Positions 1 through 5,562 of a DNA stretch of 7,593 nt are shown in pieces. The stretch covers positions 1 through 7,593 of the forward strand of contig JAHKKJ010000154.1 in the NCBI GenBank assembly GCA_020027655.1. The letters are read 5' to 3'. How positions within the stretch are numbered: position 1 is the first letter of the stretch; every line of letters starts with the position of its first letter. Source of the DNA: Deltaproteobacteria bacterium (GTDB lineage: Bacteria; Desulfobacterota; Binatia; UBA9968). The position numbers and the translations under genes are program-made. Under the pieces are notes generated by a model. It ran no database searches, was not told the origin of the DNA, and saw only the letters and a program-made list of their open reading frames with translations.

Positions 1-444
1 AAAGCCAAGCTCGCGGATCCATGCGCTAAGAACGAAAGTGATGAACAATCCTTTTTGTACCGGCACCTGACCGCCGATGCCCTGTGCTTGTCGTGGGTCA
101 TAATCGGCCTGGACCGCGCAGATAACGGCGAAAGGATAGATGTTATCCCCCTGACCCTTCCCCTCTCCCCCGGTGGGGAGAGGGGAGAGAGCGGTTAGTC
201 GCGCAATCCCTATCAGGTCGGTTCCCAGGTAGCGCGCCAGCTCCTTGACGTGGCTGGAACTTATATCAGGCGTGTGGAGTTCTGCCTTGGTCGGAAAGAC
301 GTTGCCCTCGGGAGCACTGCGGATCATCTCCGTGACCGTATTGGCCAAGTCTGCCGGAGGCGTGTTGATGAAAAAATCCCAGTAGGGATCGTCCTTGCGA
401 GAGTCTTTCCCGAGCCCGGGAATCTTGAACGGACCAAGTCGCAA
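1..444 (-). CDS. Second reductive dehalogenase-like protein (partial, C-terminus beyond left edge)
   Basis: Translating the minus strand gives an uninterrupted frame of 148 codons from a TTG at 444-442 to the window edge. It resembles the complete dehalogenase-like protein next door. Residues about 62-82 (HVKELARYLGTDLIGIAR) match HIKAVAHYMGADVVGIAK of the neighbour. The later stretch PFAVICAVQADYDPRQ...VQKGLF...WIRELGF matches PYVIQATTAWDYNKLQ...MKGVLV...YIKELGY. The family combines a corrinoid site with two 4Fe-4S clusters for reductive dehalogenation or related chemistry. The cluster cysteines would lie beyond the window and cannot be checked. No ATG fits the full domain: the first ATG in frame (327-325) would remove about 39 residues. 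TTG is chosen because it lies 5 nt after the stop of the upstream gene, suggesting translational coupling; no clear Shine-Dalgarno precedes it. Residues about 84-101 (LTALSPLPTGGEGKGQGD) are encoded by a palindromic repeat. It could be a working paralogue, a partner subunit, or a decaying copy. Confidence 0.72.
   Translation of the reverse strand, partial: MRLGPFKIPGLGKDSRKDDPYWDFFINTPPADLANTVTEMIRSAPEGNVFPTKAELHTPDISSSHVKELARYLGTDLIGIARLTALSPLPTGGEGKGQGDNIYPFAVICAVQADYDPRQAQGIGGQVPVQKGLFITFVLSAWIRELGF
148..190. repeat. GC-rich palindromic miniature repeat inside a coding frame
   Basis: A perfect inverted repeat pairs CCCCTCTCCCC (160-170) with GGGGAGAGGGG (175-185) around a 4-nt loop; one more T-A pair (159/186) extends it. 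It is preceded by CCCCTGACCC, giving the composition of a dispersed palindromic element rather than of coding sequence. The length is compatible with the frame, so the surrounding dehalogenase-like protein reads through it as a low-complexity segment. A similarly built element occurs near 3302-3329. Confidence 0.7.
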
Positions 445-449
445 GGCTA

Positions 450-1790
450 CTACGGGTCCCGCTTGACGAATCGGTTGGTGTTCTCTTTCAGCGGTGAGTA
501 GTAACCTACGTTCCCGACCACCGCTTGCGAGTGGCCCTTGCCTTCATGCGATGCGGTGCAACCGGCGACGGTACAGGCTTGGTCCCCCGGTTTGATGCCG
601 GAGTCGTAACTCAGCCAGCGCACCCGGCTAGTACGCGCCACTCCCCAGAAGCGATCATCGATCCACTTGAGAGCGCGCACCAACGCGGGCCGGGCGGGAA
701 TAGGGCAAGTATGTAGAGTCCAGACCGTCAGGTTATGCCACCAGGCGTTGGGTTTGGTGAACGGGCAGACAGCGGCACAGGTAAGACAGCTCCCCCACTG
801 ATCGTGCACATAAGGTCTGAGCTTGTAACAAGTGAGCCAATTGATCTTGTATTTTTCAATTCCGTTAAAGACCACCTTATCGCCAAAGGGGATGCTGTTG
901 GTGGGACAGGTGTTGGCGCATTTGCGGCAAATCTTGCAGAAGTCCTCAACGCCGATGTCAACGGGTTGATCCGATACCAACGGCAGGTCGGTCAGAATCG
1001 GATCCGGCATATGGATGCGGGCGCCGTAAGTCTTGTTGATGACGAGCCCGTTTCGGCCCAGCTCGCCGATGCCTCCGGCTACTCCGGCGGCCTGTGGGGT
1101 TACCACTCCCCGGAGGGCCGTGTAGCCCAATTCCTTGATGTAGCCTTCGAGGGCTTTCAGGACTAAGACGCCTTTCATTTGCGAAACGTGGTACGCGGAG
1201 TCGCCGATGTGATGACGGTGGGCCTGGAGCTTGTTGTAATCCCACGCGGTCGTGGCTTGGATGACATAGGGAAACTTCCGCACCAGCTCCTCTGGAGTCT
1301 CCGTCTGGTAAGCGTCCGCCGCCGTGCCGTCTTGGACGTAACGGCTGCCGGCATACAGAAAGGTCGGATGCGCCTTGGCAATGCCGACAACATCGGCTCC
1401 CATGTAGTGCGCCACGGCCTTGATGTGTCGCGTCATCGCTGCAGGGTCATCCACAGCAACCCGCTTTGCGTTAACCTTCCCTTTGGTATCGCGATTGATC
1501 ACCGTAGTGAGGAACTGCCTGCGATCAGCGAAATGATTCGGCGCCGACACGCGGGTGAGCGGATCTTTGGAGACGGTGTTGCGATACCAATTGAAGAGCG
1601 GCTTCCCCAGCTCGCCGCGTGCGTTTTTAGGATGGGGCGACTGGTTCATGTCGACGTTGACATGCGGCCCGACGATGCGGACCGATCGCCCAAGGTAAGG
1701 TGGCGGTGGGAGGTCCGTTCCCGCCGGGTTAAGCGTGGTACCGTTATTCTCGTTTAGCGGTTTCGTTGTCTTTTCCAGTGTCAAGGCCAT
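450..1790 (-). CDS. rdhA: Reductive dehalogenase-like corrinoid/4Fe-4S protein, cytoplasmic type
   Basis: A 446-residue protein of the reductive dehalogenase catalytic-subunit family, whose members use a base-off corrinoid and two 4Fe-4S clusters for reductive removal of halogen or related reductions. The corrinoid-domain half spans about 115-275. It includes RHIKAVAHYMGADVVGIAK and the family-typical GELGRNG (242-248), INKTYG and TDLPL segments. The first cluster motif is CxxCxxCxxxCP (C285, C288, C291, C295). The second uses C321 with CxxCxxxCP (C335, C338, C342). Further cysteines (C362, C406, C411) lie in the C-terminal tail. The N-terminus has no twin-arginine or other export signal, and no small hydrophobic RdhB-type anchor gene lies beside it, so it is probably soluble and cytoplasmic, unlike classical respiratory enzymes. 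AAGGGAG (1799-1805) lies 8 nt before the ATG. A GlcG-like gene lies upstream and a second dehalogenase-like gene downstream. QueG epoxyqueuosine reductase is a related family but lacks this GELGRNG signature. The substrate cannot be told from sequence. Confidence 0.88.
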   Translation of the reverse strand: MALTLEKTTKPLNENNGTTLNPAGTDLPPPPYLGRSVRIVGPHVNVDMNQSPHPKNARGELGKPLFNWYRNTVSKDPLTRVSAPNHFADRRQFLTTVINRDTKGKVNAKRVAVDDPAAMTRHIKAVAHYMGADVVGIAKAHPTFLYAGSRYVQDGTAADAYQTETPEELVRKFPYVIQATTAWDYNKLQAHRHHIGDSAYHVSQMKGVLVLKALEGYIKELGYTALRGVVTPQAAGVAGGIGELGRNGLVINKTYGARIHMPDPILTDLPLVSDQPVDIGVEDFCKICRKCANTCPTNSIPFGDKVVFNGIEKYKINWLTCYKLRPYVHDQWGSCLTCAAVCPFTKPNAWWHNLTVWTLHTCPIPARPALVRALKWIDDRFWGVARTSRVRWLSYDSGIKPGDQACTVAGCTASHEGKGHSQAVVGNVGYYSPLKENTNRFVKRDP

Positions 1791-1822
1791 AGCGACTTCT
1801 CCCTTCCTTCGTTGCAGGCCGT

Positions 1823-1875
1823 TGAAAGAGCTTCATCTGCTTGATCGTTTACCGGTCGCAGATGGAACTCTTTCA
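1823..1875 (-). promoter_or_regulatory. Long imperfect inverted repeat in the rdhA leader
   Basis: Arms of 18 nt (1823-1840 and 1858-1875) pair with two mismatches around a 17-nt loop: TGAAAGAGCTTCATCTGC against GCAGATGGAACTCTTTCA. It lies 33 nt upstream of the rdhA start and about 140 nt beyond the stop of the GlcG-like gene. Reading in the minus direction, no T-run follows the stem, so it is not a typical intrinsic terminator. It could be a regulator's operator or an mRNA leader structure. The rest of the 1791-2015 gap shows nothing else firm. Confidence 0.55.
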
Positions 1876-2015
1876 GCACCGTCATTCTATATCTGTCTCA
1901 CTACACAAAAACCGGCTTCGGTGCAACTGACATATGGCACACCGCCTGCCAGCCACAACTATCGTAGCACAAAACCTGGGTAGCCGCTGCCTTCTCTCGG
2001 ACAGTGCTCTACGCG

Positions 2016-2417
2016 TTAGGCAGCGTAGGATTCCAGAGCCACCTCAGCGCAACGCTGATCCTGCTCTTCGGTACCCCCGGCCACAGCGATGGCGCCGACG
2101 ACGCTGCCGCCCTCGACGATGGGGAGCGCTCCCCCGCCGGGCATGATGCGGCCGCTGCTGGACACTACCAGGCTTTGAAACCATGTCTGTCCCGCGACCC
2201 CCGCCAAGTCCTTCGTGGGCTGCTGGAAGCTGGCTGCCGTGTAAGCTTTGTTGAGCGCGATGTCCACCGTAATGGGACGGGCGCGGTCCATTCGGCCCAG
2301 CGCGATCATGCGGCCGCTCTGATCAACGACCACCGCTGTGACCGCGATGTCCAACTGCACGGCCTGCGCATGGGCGCTACGCACCATTTGAATTGCTTTT
2401 TCCCCAGGGATAGCCAT
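2016..2417 (-). CDS. GlcG/HbpS-family heme-binding-type protein
   Basis: A 133-residue protein covering essentially the whole GlcG/HbpS (PduO C-terminal-like, 'Haem_degrading') domain. Visible hallmarks are the strand VTAVVVDQSGRMIALGRMD (about 26-44), the helix with NKAYTAASFQQPT (about 56-68), the glycine-rich GRIMPGGGALPIVEGGSVVGAIAVAGG (about 89-115), and the closing EEQDQRCAEVALE helix. Family members form small oligomers; some bind heme or related tetrapyrroles and some act as sensors, but most have no proven function. There is no signal peptide, so it is probably cytoplasmic. GAGGAGG lies about 13 nt before the ATG, a slightly long spacing. It is on the same strand as rdhA with a gap of 225 nt, so co-transcription is possible but not shown. 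Inference: a tetrapyrrole-binding helper for the corrinoid enzyme downstream is possible. Confidence 0.88.
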   Translation of the reverse strand: MAIPGEKAIQMVRSAHAQAVQLDIAVTAVVVDQSGRMIALGRMDRARPITVDIALNKAYTAASFQQPTKDLAGVAGQTWFQSLVVSSSGRIMPGGGALPIVEGGSVVGAIAVAGGTEEQDQRCAEVALESYAA

Positions 2418-2457
2418 TGTTGTTCGTAACCCTCCTCGGTGTCAAAGTGCAATTCCT

Positions 2458-2488
2458 AGTGTAGCAGGTAGCGGTATGTAACAGTCAA
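2458..2488 (-). promoter_or_regulatory. Weak promoter candidate for the GlcG-like gene
   Basis: On the minus strand, TTGACT (2488-2483) is followed after 19 nt by TACACT (2463-2458), about 41 nt before the ATG. The -35 box is good, but the spacer is longer than the usual 16-18 nt and the -10 box matches only 4 of 6 positions. Confidence 0.3.
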
Positions 2489-2562
2489 GCGCTGAGCTCA
2501 AGAAGGTGAACGTTGCATCCCGGGAAGGAAGGCTGGAGGTCTGAGCTGTCGTCACTCCTTAC

Positions 2563-2590
2563 TTGACAGTCTCTTTGGCATAGTGATATG
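2563..2590 (+). promoter_or_regulatory. Promoter candidate for the leader RNA/ACT gene
   Basis: A perfect TTGACA (2563-2568) is followed by a 16-nt spacer and GATATG (2585-2590), a weak -10 with 3 of 6 matches. Transcription would begin near 2597 and run into the terminator at 2697-2746. The -35 box is convincing; the -10 box is not. Confidence 0.4.
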
Positions 2591-2597
2591 AGCCGCT

Positions 2598-2746
2598 CAG
2601 ATTACGTAGCAGCCTCCCTCATCTTTGGCGAACATCGCAGTGATGTGAGGCGTGGTGGGATGAAAAGAAGACGCTAGAAGGAGGAAGGAAAAGGGAGCCG
2701 ATCACTTTGGCAAAGTCTGGCCGTTGGAGTGATCGGCTTTTTGTTT
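2598..2746 (+). ncRNA. Candidate leader RNA (attenuator or small RNA) upstream of the ACT-domain gene
   Basis: About 150 nt lie between a promoter candidate and a strong intrinsic terminator, with no credible gene in them. The flanking leftward gene is divergent, so the terminator cannot serve it. Inside, GCCTC (2612-2616) can pair with GAGGC (2647-2651), and CATC (2620-2623) with GATG (2642-2645), making a broken stem. AGTGAT (2639-2644) can instead pair with ATCACT (2701-2706) of the terminator's left arm, which would be an antiterminator; this pairing is only 6 bp. A purine-rich linker (about 2660-2696) contains an SD-like AAGGAGGAAGG and a 5-codon ATG frame (MKRRR, 2661-2678), probably by chance. 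I recognise no known riboswitch consensus. The RNA ends are guesses. Confidence 0.45.
2697..2746 (+). terminator. Intrinsic terminator in front of the ACT-domain gene
   Basis: A perfect 10-bp stem joins GCCGATCACT (2697-2706) and AGTGATCGGC (2728-2737) with a 21-nt loop, followed at once by TTTTTGTTT (2738-2746). An A-rich stretch precedes it. The orientation is plus. It ends 52 nt before the ATG of the ACT-domain gene. Confidence 0.8.
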
Positions 2747-2784
2747 ATGTAGGCCATCGGAGGGTTAACAAAAGGACAATCTAC

Positions 2785-2792
2785 AAGGAGGT
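2785..2792 (+). promoter_or_regulatory. Strong ribosome binding site of the ACT-domain gene
   Basis: AAGGAGGT lies 6 nt before the ATG at 2799 and fixes that start. With such a strong site, control upstream is more likely to act on transcription than on translation. Confidence 0.8.
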
Positions 2793-2798
2793 ACGAGC

Positions 2799-3227
2799 AT
2801 GCCGTATACGATTAAAAAAGTAGACGTGTGGGCCGGAGAAATCGCCGATCGCCCGGGCGGACTGGCCGACAAATTGAGCGCCTTGAGCGATGCTGGGGCA
2901 AATTTCGAGTTTCTCATTTCGCGCCGCGCTCCCGACAAACCCGGCACAGGAGTTGTCTTTCTCGCGCCCATTAAGGGAGCGAAACAGAAGGGCGCTGCCC
3001 AGGCGGGTGGTCTCACGACAACCGATAGCCTGCATTCCGTGCGCGTGGAAGGTCCCGACCGGGCGGGACTGGGCACGAAAATGAGCCGCGCGCTTGCCGA
3101 TGCCGGCATCAATCTTCGCGGTATCTCGGCCGCTGCGCTGGGACGGCGGGCCGTGACGTATATTGCTTTCGACAGCGCTGCGGATGCAGACACCGCTATC
3201 CGCGTCTTGAAGAAAGCGCTGAAGTAA
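2799..3227 (+). CDS. Tandem ACT-domain protein
   Basis: A 142-residue soluble protein made of two ACT-type modules and nothing else. The first (about 5-55) has the βαβ pattern VDVWAGEIADRPGGLADKL ... ANFEFLISRR ... GVVFLAP. The second (about 75-141) has SLHSVRVEGPDRAGLGTKM ... INLRGISAAA ... VTYIAFDSA. The D-R-P-G-G and D-R-A-G-L turns are the usual ligand-binding loops between strand 1 and helix 1. ACT domains bind amino acids or other small molecules and usually regulate an attached enzyme; stand-alone pairs probably act as sensors or partner subunits, and no ligand can be assigned here. The gene stands alone, divergent from the GlcG-like gene and convergent with the aldo/keto reductase gene. 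The leader carries an intrinsic terminator, so expression may depend on read-through. Confidence 0.88.
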   Translation: MPYTIKKVDVWAGEIADRPGGLADKLSALSDAGANFEFLISRRAPDKPGTGVVFLAPIKGAKQKGAAQAGGLTTTDSLHSVRVEGPDRAGLGTKMSRALADAGINLRGISAAALGRRAVTYIAFDSAADADTAIRVLKKALK

Positions 3228-3301
3228 ACAACGGACCGACGGGGCGGCGCTTGATGCTGCTCAACCACAGTGATCTGGCGCCCTTCGACCCACGCAAATC
3301 T

Positions 3302-3329
3302 CCCCTGGCCCCTCTTTTTCAAAGAGGGG
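3302..3329. repeat. Palindromic miniature repeat between convergent genes
   Basis: CCCCTCTTT (3309-3317) and AAAGAGGGG (3321-3329) form a perfect 9-bp inverted repeat with a 3-nt loop, preceded by CCCCTGGCC. The layout resembles the element at 148-190: a CCCCTG[A/G]CC lead, then a C-rich/G-rich palindrome. With its short loop it could also act as a structured 3' end after the ACT gene, but no T-run follows. Confidence 0.6.
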
Positions 3330-3426
3330 TAGTTACCATGGGGCCGTGAAGAATTGGCAGCTGCGTGTAAGAAATGCCCCCTCCAATATTCCAGTCTTTC
3401 ACGTTGTAGCGAGGCGCTTGAGCGCA

Positions 3427-3480
3427 CCCTTCGACGATGCTCAGGGCAATCGGCCTATGAGGCTTTTTCAGCAGCCTGCA
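3427..3480. repeat. Dispersed-repeat-like segments next to the aldo/keto reductase stop
   Basis: CCCTTCGACGATGCTCAGGG (3427-3446) resembles the dispersed 'CCCTTCGACAAGCTCAGGG' type of element remembered from many environmental genomes. It is followed directly by AGGCTTTTTCAGCAGCCT (3460-3477), which resembles another such motif and has 5-bp inverted ends. A further short match, GCCCTTCGAC, lies at about 3280. The assignment rests on recall of such elements, not on a search. Confidence 0.45.
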
Positions 3481-3486
3481 AGCGCG

Positions 3487-4425
3487 TCACGGCTCCGCGA
3501 CATAGCGCGCCATGCGTTCGCGCATGCCCGCATCGGGAAGGGCGCCCACGCCTGCCTGCATGTTGTCCATCAAATGCTGCACCTTGCTCGTCGCCGGGAT
3601 GGCACAGGTGACGCCTGGATGTGAGATCACAAATTTTAACAAGAACTGCGCCCAGCTAGTGCAGCCGATGTCGTGGGCCCATGGCGGGAGGGGTTTGCCG
3701 CGTAATTTGCTGAACAGTCCTCCCGCGGCAAACGGGCGGTTCACTAGGACAGCGATGCGTTTATCGGCGGCGAGCGGCAAGAGCCGGCGTTCGGCATCCC
3801 GCTCGACAATGGAGTAATTGAGCTGTACGAAATCGAGATCTTCGGTTTTCAACACGCCGGCGAGCTGATCGTAAGCGCTCGCCGTGTAGTGTGTCACGCC
3901 AATGGTGCGAACCTTGCCTTGTTCCTTCCAGCGCCTGAGGGTGTCAAGGTGCGTGCGCCAATCCACTAGATTATGCACCTGCATCAGATCCATGACCTGG
4001 GTGCGCAAGCGCCGAAATGATTCTTCCATTTGCCGGATACCGGCATCACGACCGCTGGTCCACACCTTGGTCGCCAGAAACAACTGCTTCTGTACGCCGA
4101 GTTCCGCGGCCAGATCGCCGACGACGCTTTCCGAGTTGCCGTACATCGGCGAGGAATCGATGACCTTGCCCTGGAGGCGCACGAATTCACGCAACACTGC
4201 TTTGAGCGGCTCTCGCGCAGACTGCCCCTTGCCAACGTCGAAGGTTTGCCAGGTGCCGAGACCGATGACGGGCAACGACTCTCCGGTGCGCGGAATCGGC
4301 CGCTGTATTATTGAAGCTGCCATCGCATTACCTCCCGTGAACGCGAGCGCGCCGGCGCCCAGCGCCAGGCGCAGCAGCTCGCGGCGTGAAATGGGCTGCG
4401 GCTGTGACGGAGCCGATTTTGTCAT
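3487..4425 (-). CDS. Tat-exported aldo/keto reductase
   Basis: A 312-residue protein. A twin-arginine signal comes first: SRRELLRLALGAGALAFTGG (13-32), with likely cleavage near AMA (34-36). An aldo/keto reductase barrel follows, starting LPVIGLGTWQTFDVG. The family's catalytic tetrad is visible as D90 and Y95 (IDSSPMYG), K120 (FLATKVW) and H151 (LMQVHN). The C-terminal part contains the usual VLVNRPFAAGGLF and CAIPATSK segments of the NADPH-binding region. These enzymes normally reduce carbonyls with NAD(P)H in the cytoplasm; Tat export implies folding with cofactor before transport to the periplasm. No Shine-Dalgarno is evident before the ATG. The 144 nt separating it from the upstream protease gene contain a small hairpin (CTGGC/GCCAG, 4470-4482). 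The substrate is unknown. Confidence 0.92.
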   Translation of the reverse strand: MTKSAPSQPQPISRRELLRLALGAGALAFTGGNAMAASIIQRPIPRTGESLPVIGLGTWQTFDVGKGQSAREPLKAVLREFVRLQGKVIDSSPMYGNSESVVGDLAAELGVQKQLFLATKVWTSGRDAGIRQMEESFRRLRTQVMDLMQVHNLVDWRTHLDTLRRWKEQGKVRTIGVTHYTASAYDQLAGVLKTEDLDFVQLNYSIVERDAERRLLPLAADKRIAVLVNRPFAAGGLFSKLRGKPLPPWAHDIGCTSWAQFLLKFVISHPGVTCAIPATSKVQHLMDNMQAGVGALPDAGMRERMARYVAEP

Positions 4426-4569
4426 TTCGATTAGGCGTCTGACACTTGGTTACGTGTGCGCTCGAAACGCTGGCGAAGCCAGACGGGCAAGGTCAGTCAA
4501 AGAGTTAAGCAAATTCATGATCCTTGGCAAGGGGGAAAGCAGCCATCCTATACACAACTCTAGCGTGCG

Positions 4570-5541
4570 CTACTCGGGAGGATTCTCTCTGAGATAAAGC
4601 GGCGTCGCGGTGGGAGTCAAAAATATGGCCGGCGAAGCGCCCGATTGACCGACCCTAGAAAAGAAAGTTTCCATTACATTTTCGATGGAAAGAATTCCTG
4701 CTGTGTTCTTGTTTCCGTTCACGACGACGCCCACCAGCAACCCGGTCGCGTCGACAACGGCGCCGCCGCTCATGTGGTTTTCGACGCGCATTCCCCATTG
4801 CGTATCGGGTGAAATGCCCTCTTTCTCCAAGTATGCCGGCGCATAGAGCGGATAATCCGCAGCAAAGTATCCGCGATTATTCTCGTCTTCCAAATTCAAG
4901 AACCCATAGGCGATCTCTAAATCTCGATCTCGCGGATAACCGGCAATGAAGACTCTTTTGGGGGGCAACAAAGGCCTCAATTCAAAGTCTGCTCGAGGGT
5001 TGCTGAGACTGATGGCGCCTTGTTTGAAATCCGCCAGTTGCCAATAAGAGAAGCGTATCCCGGGCTGTGCCTTCAGCTTGCCGATGACGAAGTCTCTTTG
5101 CTTGATGATTTCATCAGGGGTGTGAAAGCTTTTGCCGTTAGTTGAGTCCGTTTCCCTCAGATGAGAGATAATCTGTATTTCAAATTCCCGATCACTATTT
5201 AAGGCTTTGTAACGCAGTCGGGGTTGCGCAGTGGAGCAATCGACGGTCTCGGAGAAGCGATTCACTTCCCTTTGACGAAGCAGGCAGTACTTCATCACAT
5301 GGTAGGCGGTAACGAAGAGGCCGTCGGGAGAGATCAGAAATCCGGAGCCCAAGTTGGCCTGTTTCCAATTCCCTTCGCCATCTTGATATTCCAGGATGAT
5401 TTGCAAGCTTTTCGATTTTACCTCGGCCCAGGTAAACTTGACCCCCTCAGCCGATAGCTGTTCAGCTTTGGCGAGATAGTTACCTAAGGCGGAGGAAGGG
5501 AAGGAAAGCCAAAGGAGCACGAATAAAGTAAGTACCTGCAC
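4570..5541 (-). CDS. Secreted trypsin-like serine protease
   Basis: A 323-residue protein starting with GTG. A Sec signal peptide comes first (MQVLTLFVLLWLSFPSSALG, 1-20). A chymotrypsin/trypsin-type fold follows, with GSGFLISPDGLFVTAYHV placing H81, QRDFVIGKL placing D150, and NHMSGGAVVDATGLLVGVV placing S258. There is no PDZ domain, so it is not a complete DegP/HtrA protein; it looks like a single-domain Trypsin_2-type peptidase of the periplasm. C86 and C102 could form a disulfide. The residues before the serine (N-H-M-S-G-G) differ from the usual G-N-S-G-G, so the oxyanion region is unusual and activity or specificity may be altered. The distance from H to D (69 residues) is fairly long. 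The start is supported by the signal peptide and by an in-frame TAA 27 nt upstream (5568-5566); the only SD-like site, AAAGGG, lies about 20 nt away. Confidence 0.85.
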   Translation of the reverse strand: MQVLTLFVLLWLSFPSSALGNYLAKAEQLSAEGVKFTWAEVKSKSLQIILEYQDGEGNWKQANLGSGFLISPDGLFVTAYHVMKYCLLRQREVNRFSETVDCSTAQPRLRYKALNSDREFEIQIISHLRETDSTNGKSFHTPDEIIKQRDFVIGKLKAQPGIRFSYWQLADFKQGAISLSNPRADFELRPLLPPKRVFIAGYPRDRDLEIAYGFLNLEDENNRGYFAADYPLYAPAYLEKEGISPDTQWGMRVENHMSGGAVVDATGLLVGVVVNGNKNTAGILSIENVMETFFSRVGQSGASPAIFLTPTATPLYLRENPPE

Positions 5542-5562
5542 TGTTGCTTGCAGGTAACTTAC
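5528..5562 (-). promoter_or_regulatory. Hairpin enclosing the protease start codon
   Basis: GTAAGTTACCTGCA (minus strand, 5562-5549) pairs with TGCAGGTACTTAC (5540-5528), with one bulged base and an 8-nt loop. The GTG start (5541-5539) sits at the loop-stem junction, and AAAGGG (about 5568-5563) lies just outside the stem. Such a structure would hide the start codon in the mRNA, consistent with translational control. Coordinates 5528-5541 overlap the coding region. Confidence 0.5.

Noticed and set aside
250..501. 83-codon plus-strand frame at the left end
   Set aside because: It overlaps the minus-strand dehalogenase-like reading frame, whose similarity to the neighbouring paralogue shows which strand is coding.
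1934..1951. Sigma-54-like TGGCAC-N5-CTGC sequence upstream of rdhA
   Set aside because: The best match faces the wrong way (plus strand, no gene downstream). The minus-strand reading has several mismatches, and the partial palindrome explains both.
2765..3427. 220-codon minus-strand open frame over the ACT-domain gene
   Set aside because: It lies antisense to a well-supported gene with a strong ribosome site. Its own product matches no family I recognise, and part of it is the translated palindrome at 3302-3329.
3902..4597. 231-codon plus-strand frame over the aldo/keto reductase gene
   Set aside because: It is the opposite-strand shadow of a gene with all four catalytic residues and a Tat signal; its product is arginine/serine-rich and unlike any family I know.
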